DNA of 64,000 bases from Streptomyces sp. NA02950 (GTDB lineage Bacteria; Actinomycetota; Actinomycetes; Streptomycetales; Streptomycetaceae): NCBI RefSeq assembly GCF_013364155.1, contig NZ_CP054916.1, positions 124,001 through 188,000 of the forward strand, read 5' to 3'. The position numbers and the translations under genes were made by a program. The notes beneath the pieces are model-generated. The model was not told where the DNA came from, did no database searches, and saw nothing but the letters and a program-made list of their open reading frames with translations. Below are positions 46,901 to 58,267 of this stretch, piece after piece. Each line of letters begins with the position of its first letter. Position 1 is the stretch's first letter.

Positions 46901-49900
46901 TGGGCCAGGCTCAGCGGCGCGTGCTCGTGATCGAGCAGGTCGGCAAGCTGCCGCTGCAGCCCCTGGACCGCATCGGCGACACCCCCTGCGCCCAGACGGA
47001 CACGCACCGGCAGCGTGTTGATGAACGGGCCCGGTACCCGGTCGGCACCCGCCCCCGCCTGCATCCGCCCGAACAGCACCGTGCCGAAGACGACATCCTG
47101 GCGGCCCGAGGCCACCGCGACCACCCGTGCCCACACCAGATGGAACAACGCCGCCGGACTCACCCCCAGCCGCCGCGCCTGCTGCCGTACCCGCCCGGCC
47201 ACACCGGCATCGACCACCCGCACCGCCTCATGCACCTGACGCCCATCGCCATGCACATCCACCAGCCCGAACGGCGCGGTCGGCTCATCCACCCCCGCCA
47301 GCAGCCCCGCGAAGAACTCCTCATGCTCCCGACGCGAGATACGCAGCCGCGCCTGAGCCACAAAGTCCCGGAACGGCAACGGAACCCCAAGCCCCGCCTC
47401 ACACCCCTCCAAAAACGCCCGCACCTCCCCCAACAACACCTCCGATGCGGTGTGATCATGGATAAGGTGGTGCACCTGGACCAGGGCCAGGTGCCGCTGA
47501 GTACCGGGCACCGCGGCGGTCAGGACACGCAGCAGCGGCGCACGGCCCACCATCAGTGGCGTATCGCCCGCCCGGAGCAGGGCGTAGGTCAGCCCAGCGA
47601 CATCCCCACCGGCGTGCGGGGAGGCGGTACCGGGATCGATGTCCAGGTGTTCGGTGTGGATGCGGGCCTCGCGCTGTACGACCTGCACCGGCTCGGGCAG
47701 GCCCTCCCACAGCACCGCCGTGCGCAGGATGTCATGCCGGTCCACCACACACTGCAGCGCACGCAAGAACGCCCTCAGACGCTCCCGGTCCTCCAGCATG
47801 AGGACGACCGGTAGGACGAACACATCGCTGGTCTGGGGTTCGAGGAGGTGGTGGAGGAGAAGCCCCTCCTGAAAGGGGGCGAGGGGGTAGACATCCGCGA
47901 TGTTCGGCGCGCCGCCCGGAATCCTGGCCACGATGCCGTCGATCTCCGCCTGATCCAGGTCCACCAGCGTCAGCATCTGCGGCGTGATCCGCTCCGCCCC
48001 GGCCGGAATACCGTTGGCAGGCACCACCACCTCACCGCGGCCCACCGCCGACCGCGCCAGACTCTCCACCGTCGGCGTCGCGAACAACGCCCGCACATCG
48101 ACAGCAACCCCCCGCGCCCGCAGACGCTCCACCACCCGCGTCACCATCAGCGACTGCAGTCCGAGCTCGAAGAAGTTGTCATCGATCCCGATGTCCGGCA
48201 CACCGACGACCTCCGCGATCACCGCGCACAACACCTCTTCCAGCATCGTGCGAGGCGCCCTGCCCACCACAGCCACGCCATACTCCGGCACCGGCAGCGC
48301 CCTGCGATCCAGTTTCCCGTTGGGTGACAGGGGCAGTGCGTCCAGGACCATTACCGCGGTGGGCACCATGTAGTCCGGCAATGTCCGGGCTGCGTACCGG
48401 CGCACATCGGTCACATCGACGGCACGGCCCGCCACCGGCACGACATAGCCCACCAGCCTTGCGTCACCGGGACGGTCCTCGCGGGCCACCACCACCGCCT
48501 GGGCGATGTCGGGGCGGGCGGTGAAGGTGGCTGCGATCTCCCCGGGTTCGATACGCAGTCCGCGTAGTTTGATCTGGTCGTCGGTGCGGCCCAGGTACTC
48601 CAGGCTGCCGTCGGGCCGCCAGCGGGCCAGGTCGCCGGTGCGGTACATCCGCTCTCCCGGAGCGCCCAGGGGGCAGGCGACAAACCGCTCGGCGGTCAGT
48701 CCGGGACGGTTGACATAGCCCCGCGCCAGCTGCACACCCGCCAGATACAGCTCACCCCGCACCCCCGGCGGGACCGGGCACAACGCCTCGTCCAGGACAT
48801 ACGCCCGGGTGTTGGGCATCGGTGCGCCGATGGGCACCGCACTGCCGTCGTCCCTGGTGCAGCGCCAGGCGGTGACATCGACCGATGCTTCGGTGGGACC
48901 GTAGAGATTGAGCAACGGCACATCCAGCACGCTCTGGAAGTCATCCCGCAGCCCGGCCGGCAACGCCTCGCCGCCGCAGAGCATGATCTTCAGATGGGTG
49001 GAGGCCCGGGCGGCCGGCTCCCGGAGGAACGCCTGCAGCACCGACGGCACGAAGTTGGCCACCGTGATGTGTTCCCGCTGCATCAGCTGGGCCAGATAGC
49101 CCGGATCCCGGTGTCCGCCGGGGGCCGCCATGACCAGCGTCGCGCCCTGAGCCAGCGGCCAGAAGATCTCCGAAACCGATACATCGAAGGCGATCGGGGT
49201 TTTGTGGAGCACCCGGTCCGAAGAACCGAGTGCGTACTGTCCCTGGATGGCTGCCAGCCGGTTGACGATGCCCTCATGCGGGATGATCACGCCCTTGGGC
49301 TGTCCGGTCGATCCGGAGGTGTACATCACATACGCCGGGTGAGCGGGCGTGAGGGATTCCGGGATCCCGCGGGCCGGTTCACACCCCGCCAGGTCCGCGA
49401 CCGTGCGCGGGTCATCGAGGATGACCACCGGCAGGGAATGCGTGTCCGGCAGCACCGGCCGCAGCCCCTCCACGGTGATCACCAGGGCCGGGCGGGCGTC
49501 GCGCAGCATGTACTCCAGCCGGCCCGGCGGGTAGTCCGGGTCCAGCGGAAGGTAGGCGCCTCCGGCCCGGTGCACCGCCAGCAGCGCGACCACCAGATCC
49601 ACCGACCGCTCCAGCGCCACTGCCACCACCGACTCCGGCCCCACCCCCTGACCGGCCAGATAACCCGCCAGCCGCCCCACCCGCCCATCAAGCTCCGCGT
49701 AACTCACAGCGGTATCCCCGCACACCACCGCCACAGCCTGCGGAGCGGCAGCCACCTGCGCCTGGAACAACCCCGGCAGCACCCCCGGCACCACCTGACG
49801 GGCGGTGTCGTTGAAACCATGCACCACCCGGTCACGCTCTCCCGCATCAAGCAGCAAGATCTGCTGCGGCCCGGCATCGGCAGCCGTCTCCAGCAGGGAC

Positions 49901-52900
49901 GCCAACGACTCCAGCGCGTTGTGCACCCACCCGGCCACGACACCGGGATCCACCGGGGCGGCCGCGGCGACGGTCAGCTCGAAACCCTCACCGGTGTCAT
50001 CCACCGAGCAAGCCAGGGGATAGTTCGAGCGCTCGCGGCTGAACACCACCTCGATACCCTCCAGTCCGGTGATGAGTTCCTGGCTGGAGGAGGGGTTATG
50101 GCGGTAGTTGAGGAGTGAGGTGAACAAGGGGGCCCCGGTGGGGCGACCGGTGGCCTGCTGGGCCAGGCTCAGCGGCGCGTGCTCGTGATCGAGCAGGTCG
50201 GCAAGCTGCCGCTGCAGCCCCTGGACCGCATCGGCGACACCCCCTGCGCCCAGACGGACACGCGCCGGCAGCGTGTTGATGAACGGGCCCGGTACCCGGT
50301 CGGCACCCGCCCCCGCCTGCATCCGCCCGAACAGCACCGTGCCGAAGACGACATCCTGGCGGCCCGAGGCCACCGCGACCACCCGTGCCCACACCAGATG
50401 GAACAACGCCGCCGGACTCACCCCCAGCCGCCGCGCCTGCTGCCGTACCCGCCCGGCCACACCGGCATCGACCACCCGCACCGCCTCATGCACCTGACGC
50501 CCATCGCCATGCACATCCACCAGCCCGAACGGCGCGGTCGGCTCATCCACCCCCGCCAGCAGCCCCGCGAAGAACTCCTCATGCTCCCGACGCGAGATAC
50601 GCAGCCGCGCCTGAGCCACAAAGTCCCGGAACGGCAACGGAACCCCAAGCCCCGCCTCACACCCCTCCAAAAACGCCCGCACCTCCCCCAACAACACCTC
50701 CAACGCAAGCCGGTCATGAACGAGGTGGTGCACCTGGACCAGGGCCAGGTGCCGCTGAGTACCGGGCACCGCGGCGGTCAGGACACGCAGCAGCGGCGCA
50801 CGGCCCACCATCAGTGGCGTATCGCCCGCCCGGAGCAGGGCGTAGGTCAGCCCAGCGACATCCCCACCGGCGTGCGGGGAGGCGGTACCGGGATCGATGT
50901 CCAGGTGTTCGGTGTGGATGCGGGCCTCGCGCTGGACGACCTGCACCGGCTCGGGCAGGCCCTCCCACAGCACCGCCGTGCGCAGGATGTCATGCCGGTC
51001 CACCACACACTGCAGCGCACGCAAGAACGCCCTCAGACGCTCCCGGTCCTCCAGCATGAAGACGACCGACAACACATGGACATCGCTGGTCTCCGGTTCG
51101 AGGAGGTGGTGGAAGAGCAGGCCCTCCTGCAAAGGCGCCAGGGGGTAGACATCCGCGATGTTCGGCGCGCCGCCCGGAATCCTGGCCACGATGCCGTCGA
51201 TCTCCGCCTGATCCAGGTCCACCAGCGTCAGCATCTGCGGCGTGATCCGCTCCGCCCCGGCCGGAATACCGTTGGCAGGCACCACCACCTCACCGCGGCC
51301 CACCGCCGACCGCGCCAGACTCTCCACCGTCGGCGTCGCGAACAACGCCCGCACATCGACAGCAACCCCCCGCGCCCGCAGACGCTCCACCACCGTCACC
51401 GCCATCAGCGACTGCAGTCCGAGCTCGAAGAAGTTGTCATCGATCCCGATGTCCGGCACACCGACGACCTCCGCGATCACCGCGCACAACACCTCTTCCA
51501 GCATCGTGCGAGGCGCCCTGCCCACCACAGCCACGCCATACTCCGGCACCGGCAGCGCCCTGCGATCCAGTTTCCCGTTGGGTGACAGGGGCAGTGCGTC
51601 CAGGACCATTACCGCGGTGGGCACCATGTAGTCCGGCAATGTCCGGGCTGCGTACCGGCGCACATCGGTCACATCGACGGCACGGCCCGCCACCGGCACG
51701 ACATAGCCCACCAGCCTTGCGTCACCGGGACGGTCCTCGCGGGCCACCACCACCGCCTGGGCGATGTCGGGGCGGGCGGTGAAGGTGGCTGCGATCTCCC
51801 CGGGTTCGATACGCAGTCCGCGTAGTTTGATCTGGTCGTCGGTGCGGCCCAGGTACTCCAGGCTGCCGTCGGGCCGCCAGCGGGCCAGGTCGCCGGTGCG
51901 GTACATCCGCTCTCCCGGAGCGCCCAGGGGGCAGGCGACAAACCGCTCGGCGGTCAGTCCGGGACGGTTGACATAGCCCCGCGCCAGCTGCACACCCGCC
52001 AGATACAGCTCACCCCGCACCCCCGGCGGGACCGGGCACAACGCCTCGTCCAGAACATACGCCCGGGTGTTCCACACCGGTGCACCGATCGGCACCGCAC
52101 TGCCGTCGTCCCTGGTGCAGCGCCAGGCGGTGACATCGACCGACGCCTCGGTGGGACCGTAGAGATTGAGCAAGGGGACATCCAGCACGCTCTGGAAGTC
52201 ATCCCGCAGCCCGGCCGGCAACGCCTCACCGCTGCAGAACACCGCCCGCAGCGCCGTACACGCCGCGGCATCCGGCTCCCGGAGAAACACCTGCAGCACC
52301 GACGGCACGAAATGGGCCACCGTGACCCCCTCCCGCCGTATCAGCTCGGCCAGATAACCCGGATCCCGGTGTCCGCCCGGGGCCGCCACCACCAACGTCC
52401 CGCCCTGAGCCAGCGGCCAGAAGAATTCCCACACCGACACGTCAAAGCTGTATGGCGTCTTCTGCACCACCCGGTCACCCGGCCCGATCGGATGCCACTC
52501 CTGCATCCACGCCAACCGGTTCACCACACCCTCATGCGGGATGACCACGCCCTTGGGCTGTCCGGTCGACCCGGAGGTATACATCACATACGCCGGGTGA
52601 GCGGGCGTGAGGGATTCCGGGATCCCGCGGGCCGGTTCACACCCCGCCAGGTCCGCGACCGTGTGCGGGTCATCGAGGATGACCACCGGCAGGGAATGCG
52701 TGTCCGGCAGCACCGGCCGCAGCCCCTCCACGGTGATCACCAGGGCCGGGCGGGCGTCGCGCAGCATGTACTCCAGCCGGCCCGGCGGGTAGTCCGGGTC
52801 CAGCGGAAGGTAGGCGCCTCCGGCCCGGTGCACCGCCAGCAGCGCGACCACCAGATCCACCGACCGCTCCAGCGCCACTGCCACCACCGACTCCGGCCCC

Positions 52901-54435
52901 ACCCCCTGACCGGCCAGATAACCCGCCAGCCGCCCCACCCGCCCATCAAGCTCCGCGTAACTCACAGCGGTATCCCCGCACACCACCGCCACAGCCTGCG
53001 GAGCGGCAGCCACCCGCGCCTGGAACAACCCCGGCACCACCCCCGGCACCACCTGACGGGCGGTGTCGTTGAAACCATGCACCACCCGGTCACGCTCTCC
53101 CGCATCAAGCAGGGGGATGGCACTGAGGGGCTGGTCGGGGTAGGTAGTGACATGGTGGAGGAGGCGGGTGAGCCAGTTGGCGATCTGTTCGGCGCGGTCG
53201 GCGTCGAACAGATCGAGGGCGTATTCCAGGACTCCGGTCAGTCCGTCGGGCGCGCCGTCCTGGGTGAAGTGTTCGGTCAGGTTGACGGAGAGGTCGAATT
53301 TGGCGATCGCTGCGATGACCGGATGGGGCTCGACGTTCAGGCCCGGCAGTTCCAGCTTGGGCACCTCGTTGTTCTGGAAGGCGAGCATGACCTGGAACAG
53401 TGGGTGGCGTGCGGTGGAGCGCACCGGGTTGACGATCTCCACCAGGCGTTCGAAGGGCAGCTCCTGGTGGGCGTAGGCGGCCAGGTCGGCCTGCTTGACC
53501 CGATCGATCAGGACTCGGAAGGGCGGGTCCCCGCTGGTGTCGGTGCGAAGCACCAGGGTGTTGATGAAGAAGCCGACCAGGTCGTCGAGTGCCTCATCGG
53601 TGCGTCCGGCGAGAGGGGTGCCGATGGGGATGTCGTGGCCGGCGCCGAGGCGGGTCAGCAGGGCGGCCAGGGCGGCCTGGACGATCATGAAGGGGCTGGC
53701 CTGGCAGGCGCGGGCCAGGTCGGTGAGCCGACGGTGGACGTCGGCGTCGATGCGCACCTCGATGGTGTCTCCGCGGTGGGAGGCGGTGGCCGGACGCGGC
53801 CGGGACACCGGCAGCTCCAGCTCGTCCGGCAGGCCCGCCAGGGTCTCGGTCCAGTAGGCCACCTGGCGGCTGATCAGGCTGTCAAGGTCGTCTTCGCTGC
53901 CGAGCAACTCGTGCTGCCACAGGGTGTAGTCGGCGTACTGCACGGGCAACTCGGCCCAATCAGGGGCTCGGCCGGCGATGCGGGCCGCGTACGCCTGTGC
54001 CACATCCCGCGCCAGCGGAGCCAGCGACCAGCCGTCCCCAGCGATGTGGTGCAAGACCAGCAGGAGCACATGCGTCCGCGCGTCCAGGCGGAACAGGTGC
54101 GCCCGCAACGGTGCGTCCACCGACAAGTCGAAGCCATGCCCGGCTGCCTCCGCAAGCGCCGCAGCCGGCCCTTCATCGCCCACTTCGGTCACACGCAGCA
54201 CCGGCTGGGCCACCCCCGGCTTCAGCACCTTCTGCCGCGGCACACCGTCGTGGTCGGGGAAGACCGTCCGCAGGCTCTCATGCCGCTCGACGACGTCCGC
54301 CAGCGCCATCTCCAGCGCCGGCACGTCCAGCAGACCGGAAAGGCGCAGGCCGATGGGGAGGTTGTAGGTCGCGTTCGGCCCCTCCAACTGGTTGAGGAAC
54401 CACAACCGGCGCTGGGCAAACGACAGGGGGATCAT
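43978..54435 (-). CDS. NRPS2: three-module synthetase with thioesterase
   Basis: The 3485-aa protein starts at ATG 54435 with GAGGAAG upstream. Domains (residues, approximate): C1 1-440 (HHIAGDG near 127), A1 450-960, T1 (LGLQSL, Ser 1008), C/E-like 1050-1545 (HHLVHDR near 1234), A2 1550-2040, T2 (Ser 2094), C/E-like 2130-2620 (HHLIHDH near 2322), A3 2630-3130, T3 (Ser about 3190), TE 3240-3485 (GWSFGG). Codes read by eye: A1 DVWHFSLVDK and A3 DVWHFSLVDK (Ser), A2 DVSNLGLVDK (unassigned small or polar residue). A1 and A3 are almost the same sequence (offset 6549 bp). The two C/E-like domains lack the HHxxxDG glycine. C1 starts abruptly at [11 protein letters not shown], as for a domain that accepts a chain from an upstream synthetase (NRPS3 is the obvious donor). 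It follows the SDR gene after 45 bp in one operon. Confidence 0.93.
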   Translation of the reverse strand: MIPLSFAQRRLWFLNQLEGPNATYNLPIGLRLSGLLDVPALEMALADVVERHESLRTVFPDHDGVPRQKVLKPGVAQPVLRVTEVGDEGPAAALAEAAGHGFDLSVDAPLRAHLFRLDARTHVLLLVLHHIAGDGWSLAPLARDVAQAYAARIAGRAPDWAELPVQYADYTLWQHELLGSEDDLDSLISRQVAYWTETLAGLPDELELPVSRPRPATASHRGDTIEVRIDADVHRRLTDLARACQASPFMIVQAALAALLTRLGAGHDIPIGTPLAGRTDEALDDLVGFFINTLVLRTDTSGDPPFRVLIDRVKQADLAAYAHQELPFERLVEIVNPVRSTARHPLFQVMLAFQNNEVPKLELPGLNVEPHPVIAAIAKFDLSVNLTEHFTQDGAPDGLTGVLEYALDLFDADRAEQIANWLTRLLHHVTTYPDQPLSAIPLLDAGERDRVVHGFNDTARQVVPGVVPGLFQARVAAAPQAVAVVCGDTAVSYAELDGRVGRLAGYLAGQGVGPESVVAVALERSVDLVVALLAVHRAGGAYLPLDPDYPPGRLEYMLRDARPALVITVEGLRPVLPDTHSLPVVILDDPHTVADLAGCEPARGIPESLTPAHPAYVMYTSGSTGQPKGVVIPHEGVVNRLAWMQEWHPIGPGDRVVQKTPYSFDVSVWEFFWPLAQGGTLVVAAPGGHRDPGYLAELIRREGVTVAHFVPSVLQVFLREPDAAACTALRAVFCSGEALPAGLRDDFQSVLDVPLLNLYGPTEASVDVTAWRCTRDDGSAVPIGAPVWNTRAYVLDEALCPVPPGVRGELYLAGVQLARGYVNRPGLTAERFVACPLGAPGERMYRTGDLARWRPDGSLEYLGRTDDQIKLRGLRIEPGEIAATFTARPDIAQAVVVAREDRPGDARLVGYVVPVAGRAVDVTDVRRYAARTLPDYMVPTAVMVLDALPLSPNGKLDRRALPVPEYGVAVVGRAPRTMLEEVLCAVIAEVVGVPDIGIDDNFFELGLQSLMAVTVVERLRARGVAVDVRALFATPTVESLARSAVGRGEVVVPANGIPAGAERITPQMLTLVDLDQAEIDGIVARIPGGAPNIADVYPLAPLQEGLLFHHLLEPETSDVHVLSVVFMLEDRERLRAFLRALQCVVDRHDILRTAVLWEGLPEPVQVVQREARIHTEHLDIDPGTASPHAGGDVAGLTYALLRAGDTPLMVGRAPLLRVLTAAVPGTQRHLALVQVHHLVHDRLALEVLLGEVRAFLEGCEAGLGVPLPFRDFVAQARLRISRREHEEFFAGLLAGVDEPTAPFGLVDVHGDGRQVHEAVRVVDAGVAGRVRQQARRLGVSPAALFHLVWARVVAVASGRQDVVFGTVLFGRMQAGAGADRVPGPFINTLPARVRLGAGGVADAVQGLQRQLADLLDHEHAPLSLAQQATGRPTGAPLFTSLLNYRHNPSSSQELITGLEGIEVVFSRERSNYPLACSVDDTGEGFELTVAAAAPVDPGVVAGWVHNALESLASLLETAADAGPQQILLLDAGERDRVVHGFNDTARQVVPGVLPGLFQAQVAAAPQAVAVVCGDTAVSYAELDGRVGRLAGYLAGQGVGPESVVAVALERSVDLVVALLAVHRAGGAYLPLDPDYPPGRLEYMLRDARPALVITVEGLRPVLPDTHSLPVVILDDPRTVADLAGCEPARGIPESLTPAHPAYVMYTSGSTGQPKGVIIPHEGIVNRLAAIQGQYALGSSDRVLHKTPIAFDVSVSEIFWPLAQGATLVMAAPGGHRDPGYLAQLMQREHITVANFVPSVLQAFLREPAARASTHLKIMLCGGEALPAGLRDDFQSVLDVPLLNLYGPTEASVDVTAWRCTRDDGSAVPIGAPMPNTRAYVLDEALCPVPPGVRGELYLAGVQLARGYVNRPGLTAERFVACPLGAPGERMYRTGDLARWRPDGSLEYLGRTDDQIKLRGLRIEPGEIAATFTARPDIAQAVVVAREDRPGDARLVGYVVPVAGRAVDVTDVRRYAARTLPDYMVPTAVMVLDALPLSPNGKLDRRALPVPEYGVAVVGRAPRTMLEEVLCAVIAEVVGVPDIGIDDNFFELGLQSLMVTRVVERLRARGVAVDVRALFATPTVESLARSAVGRGEVVVPANGIPAGAERITPQMLTLVDLDQAEIDGIVARIPGGAPNIADVYPLAPFQEGLLLHHLLEPQTSDVFVLPVVLMLEDRERLRAFLRALQCVVDRHDILRTAVLWEGLPEPVQVVQREARIHTEHLDIDPGTASPHAGGDVAGLTYALLRAGDTPLMVGRAPLLRVLTAAVPGTQRHLALVQVHHLIHDHTASEVLLGEVRAFLEGCEAGLGVPLPFRDFVAQARLRISRREHEEFFAGLLAGVDEPTAPFGLVDVHGDGRQVHEAVRVVDAGVAGRVRQQARRLGVSPAALFHLVWARVVAVASGRQDVVFGTVLFGRMQAGAGADRVPGPFINTLPVRVRLGAGGVADAVQGLQRQLADLLDHEHAPLSLAQQATGRPTGAPLFTSLLNYRHSPFLEEGTSTGLDEPTRWLDGIDVLLSRERNNYPLTLSVDDTGEGFELTVAAATPVDPGVVAGWVHNALESLASLLETAADAGPQQILLLDAGERDRVVHGFNDTARDVVPGVVPGVLPGLLQARVAAAPQAVAVVCGDTAVSYAELDGRVGRLAGYLAGQGVGPESVVAVALERSVDLVVALLAVHRAGGAYLPLDPDYPPGRLEYMLRDARPALVITVEGLRPVLPDTHSLPVVILDDPHTVADLAGCEPARGIPESLTPAHPAYVMYTSGSTGQPKGVVIPHEGVVNRLAWMQEWHPIGPGDRVVQKTPYSFDVSVWEFFWPLAQGGTLVVAAPGGHRDPGYLAELIRREGVTVAHFVPSVLQVFLREPDAAACTALRAVFCSGEALPAGLRDDFQSVLDVPLLNLYGPTEASVDVTAWRCTRDDGSAVPIGAPVWNTRAYVLDEALCPVPPGVRGELYLAGVQLARGYVNRPGLTAERFVACPLGAPGERMYRTGDLARWRPDGSLEYLGRTDDQIKLRGLRIEPGEIAATFTARPDIAQAVVVAREDRPGDARLVGYVVPVAGRAVDVTDVRRYAARTLPDYMVPTAVMVLDALPLSPNGKLDRRALPVPEYGVAVVGRAPRTMLEEVLCAVIAEVVGVPDIGIDDNFFELGLQSLMVTRVVGRIRALLEIRTEARTVFENPTVADLATAVRAPSTAADGLRRRLLRIRAGGSGVPLFCLPPQSGLSWSYFPLARHLSADFPVYGLQARGLDDGESLPGSLRDMATDYLEQIRAVQPSGPYHLLGWSFGGTVAHEMAVRLQAQGEKVAALILMDAFPSAPPDPVDDAADAGAAALRAEEAIRPQVPDLLASTGQDMDAVIRVFRNKSRILRDHTPEVYEGNLLFLAAAKSVTDGVSPAVSWAPYHVGELREIRLPCHHHDMTRPDILAGVGGAISEFLTEMGNAPCHD
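48820..53097 (-). repeat. Left arm of a large inverted repeat (NRPS2 modules 1-2)
   Basis: Matches 59594-64000 in reverse orientation. Paired coordinates sum to 112691 in the outer part and 112820 beyond the 42-bp repeat of NRPS3, the 126-bp difference being three extra repeat units. Interruptions of lower identity lie in the A1 binding pocket and before T1. Confidence 0.85.
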
Positions 54436-54480
54436 GCTTTGGCTTCCTCGATCTCGGGGAGGGGAGACAGATGGGCGCTC

Positions 54481-55251
54481 TCAGCGCAGTGGCCCCGTGG
54501 GCCCCGGGAAGAATGCGGTGGTCGCACCGGCCGTTTCCGCTCCGTCCACCACGAACTGCTGGCCCGACACGAATGACGCTTGCGGCGAAGCCAGGAAGTG
54601 GAAGACGTCCGCGATCTCCTCCGGACGGGCATGCCTGCGGGCCGGAATACGCTCGTTGACCTCGTCGAGCATGGAGTCGGTGTATTCGGCGCGCTGCATG
54701 GGCGTCAGAACGGCACCTGGAGCGACGCAGGCCGTCCTGATCATCGGGCTGAGCTCGATGGCAAAGGTCTGGCACAGCGAGGCCACAGCCGCTTTGCTGG
54801 CGTTGTAGTCGGCGTAGAGCGGGTAGCCGCGGGAGCCGTTGACGGACGCCGTCGCGAGCAGCACGCCTTCGCCCTGGCGCAGCATGTGTGGGGTGGCATG
54901 GCGCCACAGGGCGAGGACACCCATCAGATTGACGTCCAGAGTGCGCCGTACCTCGTCCTCGGTGAGGTCCAGGATGCCGCGCCGAACGCTGATTCCGGCG
55001 TTGGCGATGACCACGTCGATCCGGCCGCGCTCGGCGTGTACCCGGTCGACGACTTCCCTGACGGAGGACCAGTCGGCGACGTCCACCTCGATCCATCTGA
55101 CCCGGCCTCCGCCCTCACGGGTGCCGTTGACCGTGTCGGGCGCCGGTGGCAACAGGTCGAGATTGATCACATGGTCGCCGGAACGGGCGAAACGCTCAGC
55201 GGTGGCGAGCCCGATTCCGCTGGACGCGCCGGACACGATGATGGTGCGCAT
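54481..55251 (-). CDS. Short-chain dehydrogenase/reductase (SDR)
   Basis: The 256-aa protein starts at ATG 55251; an earlier in-frame ATG at 55320 would overlap the hydroxylase end. Cofactor loop is IIVSGASSGIGLATAERFAR; then DVVIANAGISVRRGILDL, catalytic Ser in LLATASVNGSRGYPL, and YADYNASKAAVASLCQ (Tyr-x-x-x-Lys). Classical NAD(P)-dependent SDR, length normal. It sits between the hydroxylase (31 bp) and NRPS2 (45 bp) and so likely modifies the hydroxylated amino acid or the peptide. Substrate not determinable. Confidence 0.88.
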   Translation of the reverse strand: MRTIIVSGASSGIGLATAERFARSGDHVINLDLLPPAPDTVNGTREGGGRVRWIEVDVADWSSVREVVDRVHAERGRIDVVIANAGISVRRGILDLTEDEVRRTLDVNLMGVLALWRHATPHMLRQGEGVLLATASVNGSRGYPLYADYNASKAAVASLCQTFAIELSPMIRTACVAPGAVLTPMQRAEYTDSMLDEVNERIPARRHARPEEIADVFHFLASPQASFVSGQQFVVDGAETAGATTAFFPGPTGPLR

Positions 55252-55282
55252 GGGTCGGTGATTCCTTATCCGCGGTACGGGC

Positions 55283-56380
55283 TCAGACGATGACGCGGTG
55301 GCTGTCGAGGGCGTAACCACTGAAATTGCGCCGTAGGTTGCGGCTGACGGTGAGCTTCTTCAGCCAGCGGTCCGTGCCGTCGTATCGCGCGCTGAACGGC
55401 CGGCGGCCGTGTACCGCACGGTAGTTGTCCACGATCAGGAGTGAGCCGGGGGCCACCACGATGTCCTGCTGCACACGGTGGAGCTCGGCCATGAGCCGGT
55501 CGAGCGCGGCCTCGGCCTCGGTGTCACCGGATCGGACACGCATGAAGGGTCGGTCGATTCGCAGGTAGGGATTGAGCCGGTCGCCGGACAGAACAGCGGT
55601 GAGCGGCGGCCGTTCCACCATCTCGTACAACTTCGCCAGTGCGGGATGACCGGGTGCGTCCTTTTCCAACTGACGGATGTGCTCGGTGTCCGGCAGGATA
55701 TGGAAACGGCCCTCGGCGAGCACCGTGCGGTCGCGGTCGCTGAGCCGGGTGTGGCGGACGGACGCGACGATGGTCGGCACCCGGTCCGGATTGCGCAGCC
55801 CGAACAGCAGCAGGTAGTCGCAGCGGTTCGGGTGGAAGCCGTCCTCGGTGTGGAACTCCAGCAGGCTTTCGCTGCCGTAGCCGCTCTGCCGTTCCTCGTC
55901 GCCGCTGATCGGCAGGATGTTCTGGATGATTCGCCCCTCCTGCAGGGTCACCCAGCCGAACGGGTCGCCCAGCACCATCCCGCACAGCGCCAGCCATAGC
56001 TCCTGATCCCTGGCCGACTTGCCGTGGATGGCCTGGCGCCAGTGCTCCGGTGTGGGTCCCAGCAATACGTCGTCCACCCGGAAGCCGTGTACCAGACACG
56101 CGGCTGCGCGCTCGGTCCGGCGGAAGGAGAGGAGAAAGGAGCGCAGCCCGGCGGGCAACAGCTCCTCGGCCGCGTGGGCCTGGTCGAAGAAGTCCGGCAG
56201 GCTGGGCGCCCCGTAGACGTCCGCGAGGTCCGAGGCGATCTTGCGGAGAGCGGTGGCCTCTGCCGCGTCGAGACGGTATTCCAGGGGGGTGTCGACGCCG
56301 CCGTCAGGGTTCCGGCCGGGGCAGCCCTCGTTGGCCGAGTCCGGGTGGGGCGCGTCAACGGCGGGGTAGGGCTGTGTCAT
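55283..56380 (-). CDS. Fe(II)/2-oxoglutarate-dependent hydroxylase, clavaminate synthase-like (AsnO/VioC type)
   Basis: The 365-aa protein starts at ATG 56380, overlapping the preceding small ORF (ATGA). The core shows the metal motif HxE in LLEFHTEDGFHPNRCDYLLL, the distal His in IVDNYRAVHGRRPFSARYDG and the 2-oxoglutarate Arg in RWLKKLTVSRNLRR. AsnO, VioC and KtzO/KtzP of this family beta-hydroxylate amino acids, free or bound to a carrier protein, for NRPS use. The NRPS3 A1 code (DASDFGVVDK) resembles Glu/Gln codes, so a hydroxylated Glu/Gln-like unit is a reasonable guess, not shown. Confidence 0.88.
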   Translation of the reverse strand: MTQPYPAVDAPHPDSANEGCPGRNPDGGVDTPLEYRLDAAEATALRKIASDLADVYGAPSLPDFFDQAHAAEELLPAGLRSFLLSFRRTERAAACLVHGFRVDDVLLGPTPEHWRQAIHGKSARDQELWLALCGMVLGDPFGWVTLQEGRIIQNILPISGDEERQSGYGSESLLEFHTEDGFHPNRCDYLLLFGLRNPDRVPTIVASVRHTRLSDRDRTVLAEGRFHILPDTEHIRQLEKDAPGHPALAKLYEMVERPPLTAVLSGDRLNPYLRIDRPFMRVRSGDTEAEAALDRLMAELHRVQQDIVVAPGSLLIVDNYRAVHGRRPFSARYDGTDRWLKKLTVSRNLRRNFSGYALDSHRVIV

Positions 56381-56661
56381 GTGACGGGTTCCTCACCAAG
56401 TCGTGACCGCGCAGGTCGTCCGTCGTTCGGATCTGTGCGGTTCACGCGCCGCTGCCGGACCGCGTGCTGGTGCCGCACTGGACCGGCCGAGCTGCTCGCA
56501 CCACCTGCCCCCGGCCCGGGGCAGCCGCCGCAGAGTTCGCTCACTGAACTTCGGGTGTCCCCGGCGCGGCTCGGCGTAAGAAGCCGCCCATTGCGGGGAA
56601 TCACGACGACACGTGGGGGCATCGGGCGGCTGGTGGAGACTGTGATGTTCGGGATGTGCAT
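56377..56661 (-). CDS. Small ORF coupled to the hydroxylase, function unknown
   Basis: A 94-codon frame from ATG 56661 with AGGAG 4 bp upstream ends in the hydroxylase start (ATGA overlap), a layout seen for coupled genes. The first 35 residues read like protein (ITVSTSRPMPPRVVVIPRNG); the rest is Gly/Ser/Arg-rich low complexity. I find no family. It could be a real small protein, a leader peptide, or chance. The strong ribosome site is the main support. Confidence 0.35.
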   Translation of the reverse strand: MHIPNITVSTSRPMPPRVVVIPRNGRLLTPSRAGDTRSSVSELCGGCPGPGAGGASSSAGPVRHQHAVRQRRVNRTDPNDGRPARSRLGEEPVT

Positions 56662-57070
56662 GGGGCTCCTGTGGGGGTGGGCCGCGGCACGCTGATGTCG
56701 CCGCGCCCCGCGTCCTCTCCACGATCGGCCTGGGTTCCGCCCTCCATCCAGGGGACATCAACCCGGGGGATGGCATCCCCTGGTTAAGCCCACCTGCGCG
56801 AGTTGAGGATGAGGGCGTGCAACTTCCCGAACTCGCCGCATTCCCGAAGTCCCGGCGGGTCCGCGTCCGGGCCGGTCGGATGGGCCTGCCCACCGGGCCC
56901 CGGCGGCGCATGCCCGGCCTGCGGCGCGAGAAGGTCGCCCAGGTGGCAGACCGCACCGGCCCGCCGGCTGCGGACGGCGCCGCCGCGCACGTCGGACGGC
57001 CCTGCTCGGACTGCCGGACCGGCTCATGCCGCAGCTCGCGGCGACGATGCCTGCCTGCACGTGAGGCCGT
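56662..57070. promoter_or_regulatory. Divergent control region of the NRPS2/NRPS3 locus
   Basis: 409 bp separates the minus-strand hydroxylase operon from the plus-strand thioesterase operon and should hold both promoters. I cannot point to convincing -35/-10 pairs. It also contains the regulator fragment listed separately. Confidence 0.45.
56818..56960 (+). pseudogene. MmyB-like XRE regulator N-terminal fragment
   Basis: The frame behind GTG 56815 encodes LPELAAFPKSRRVRVRAGRM, GLPTGPRRRMPGLRREKVAQ and VADRTG. This matches the start of actinomycete HTH regulators with the GLP-x-G-x-RR-x-PGLRREEVA pattern. Helix 3 and the MmyB ligand domain are absent; the rest is composition-biased. A former regulator of the locus may have been lost here. 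Confidence 0.5.
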
Positions 57071-57859
57071 ATGAGCAGCGCGACTCTCCCCTTCTGGCAC
57101 CGCCGGAACACAGATGCTGTGGCCCGGCTGTTCTGCGTCCCACACGCCGGTGGCGGCGCCCTCGCCTATCGGGACTGGATTCCCGAGGGCGGCCGTGACC
57201 TCGATGTCCAGCCTGTCCAACTGCCCGGGCGGGAGGGGCAGGCGGGCGCGCCCCTGGTCGACACAATGACGACGCTGGTCAACGGGGTCCTGGGCCCTGC
57301 CGTCGCCGAGGCGTCCGACCGCCCCATCGTTCTGTTCGGGCACAGCATGGGCGCCGCCATCGCCGCGGAGATCACCGCCTGGCTGCTGCGGCACGGTCGG
57401 CGCGCCCCCGAACTGCTCGTCGTCTCCTCATACTCCGGAAGCGAGGACTCCCCTCTCCGCCACGGGGCCGATGTCACCGACGAGGAGTTGATCGAGAACG
57501 TGCTGCCCATGGGAGGCACGGATCCACGGGTGCTCCTCGAGAGCAGCATGCGGGCTTACTTCCTGGAGGTCATACGCAACGACCTGCGCCTGCTGCGTAC
57601 CTACCGCAGGAGCTACCGTCGGCTGCCGGTCCCCATCCTGGCCGTCGGCGGCGACGCCGACGACGGCGTGTCGCCCGCGGATCTGGCCGCCTGGCGGGAC
57701 CGGTCCTCGTCGTCCTTCCGGCTGTGCGTACGCTCCGGGGGCCACTTCCCCTCGCGCGAGCAGGCACGGCACCTCGTGGACCTGGTACGCGAAGACCTTT
57801 CCCACCGGGCGTTCGACACCGGGACCAAGGGTGGTCCGGTGCCTGACCTCCAACGCTGA
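57071..57859 (+). CDS. Type II thioesterase
   Basis: The 262-aa protein starts at ATG 57071. Alpha/beta-hydrolase features: [37 protein letters not shown], nucleophile elbow [16 protein letters not shown], late Asp in [16 protein letters not shown] and His in [10 protein letters not shown]. It removes wrong or stalled acyl groups from T domains. It heads the operon with mbtH and NRPS3 and can serve NRPS2 as well. Confidence 0.92.
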   Translation: MSSATLPFWHRRNTDAVARLFCVPHAGGGALAYRDWIPEGGRDLDVQPVQLPGREGQAGAPLVDTMTTLVNGVLGPAVAEASDRPIVLFGHSMGAAIAAEITAWLLRHGRRAPELLVVSSYSGSEDSPLRHGADVTDEELIENVLPMGGTDPRVLLESSMRAYFLEVIRNDLRLLRTYRRSYRRLPVPILAVGGDADDGVSPADLAAWRDRSSSSFRLCVRSGGHFPSREQARHLVDLVREDLSHRAFDTGTKGGPVPDLQR

Positions 57860-57971
57860 GTCGCGCAGGGAGCCCGCCGCTCCCTTCCCACCATCCACGC
57901 CACGTTGCCCATCAGGGGCTCATCCCGTGCACACGGCGTCGTACCCACACAGTCGAAAGGTGAGACACCCC

Positions 57972-58178
57972 ATGACGAACCCATTCGAGGATGCAGAAGG
58001 TGAGTTTCTGGTGCTGGTCAACTCCGAGGAACAGCACTCGATCTGGCCGGCTCAGCTGGAGGTCCCAGCGGGCTGGACGACCGTCTTCGGCGCGGCGGGG
58101 CAGGACGCCTGTGTCGCCTATGTGAATGAGCACTGGACCGACATACGTCCCTTGAGCCTGCGCGACGCATCCGTCTGA
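57972..58178 (+). CDS. MbtH-like protein (NRPS3/NRPS2 partner)
   Basis: The 68-aa protein starts at ATG 57972. Signature: [56 protein letters not shown]. It is less typical than the copy at 30550 (Gln-His in place of the usual Gly-Gln/Gly-Glu before SxWP). Directly before NRPS3. Confidence 0.92.
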   Translation: MTNPFEDAEGEFLVLVNSEEQHSIWPAQLEVPAGWTTVFGAAGQDACVAYVNEHWTDIRPLSLRDASV

Positions 58179-58267
58179 CCGCTCCACCGCCCGCGGTCCC
58201 CCACTGACCGATCGCACGAGCGGCCCCTACTCCTCGTCCAAGAACCCACCCTCACTGGGAAGTTGTC

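Noticed and set aside
52312..54576. 754-codon plus-strand frame opposite NRPS2
   Set aside because: Antisense shadow of the NRPS2 C1-A1 region; low-complexity composition and no start signal.
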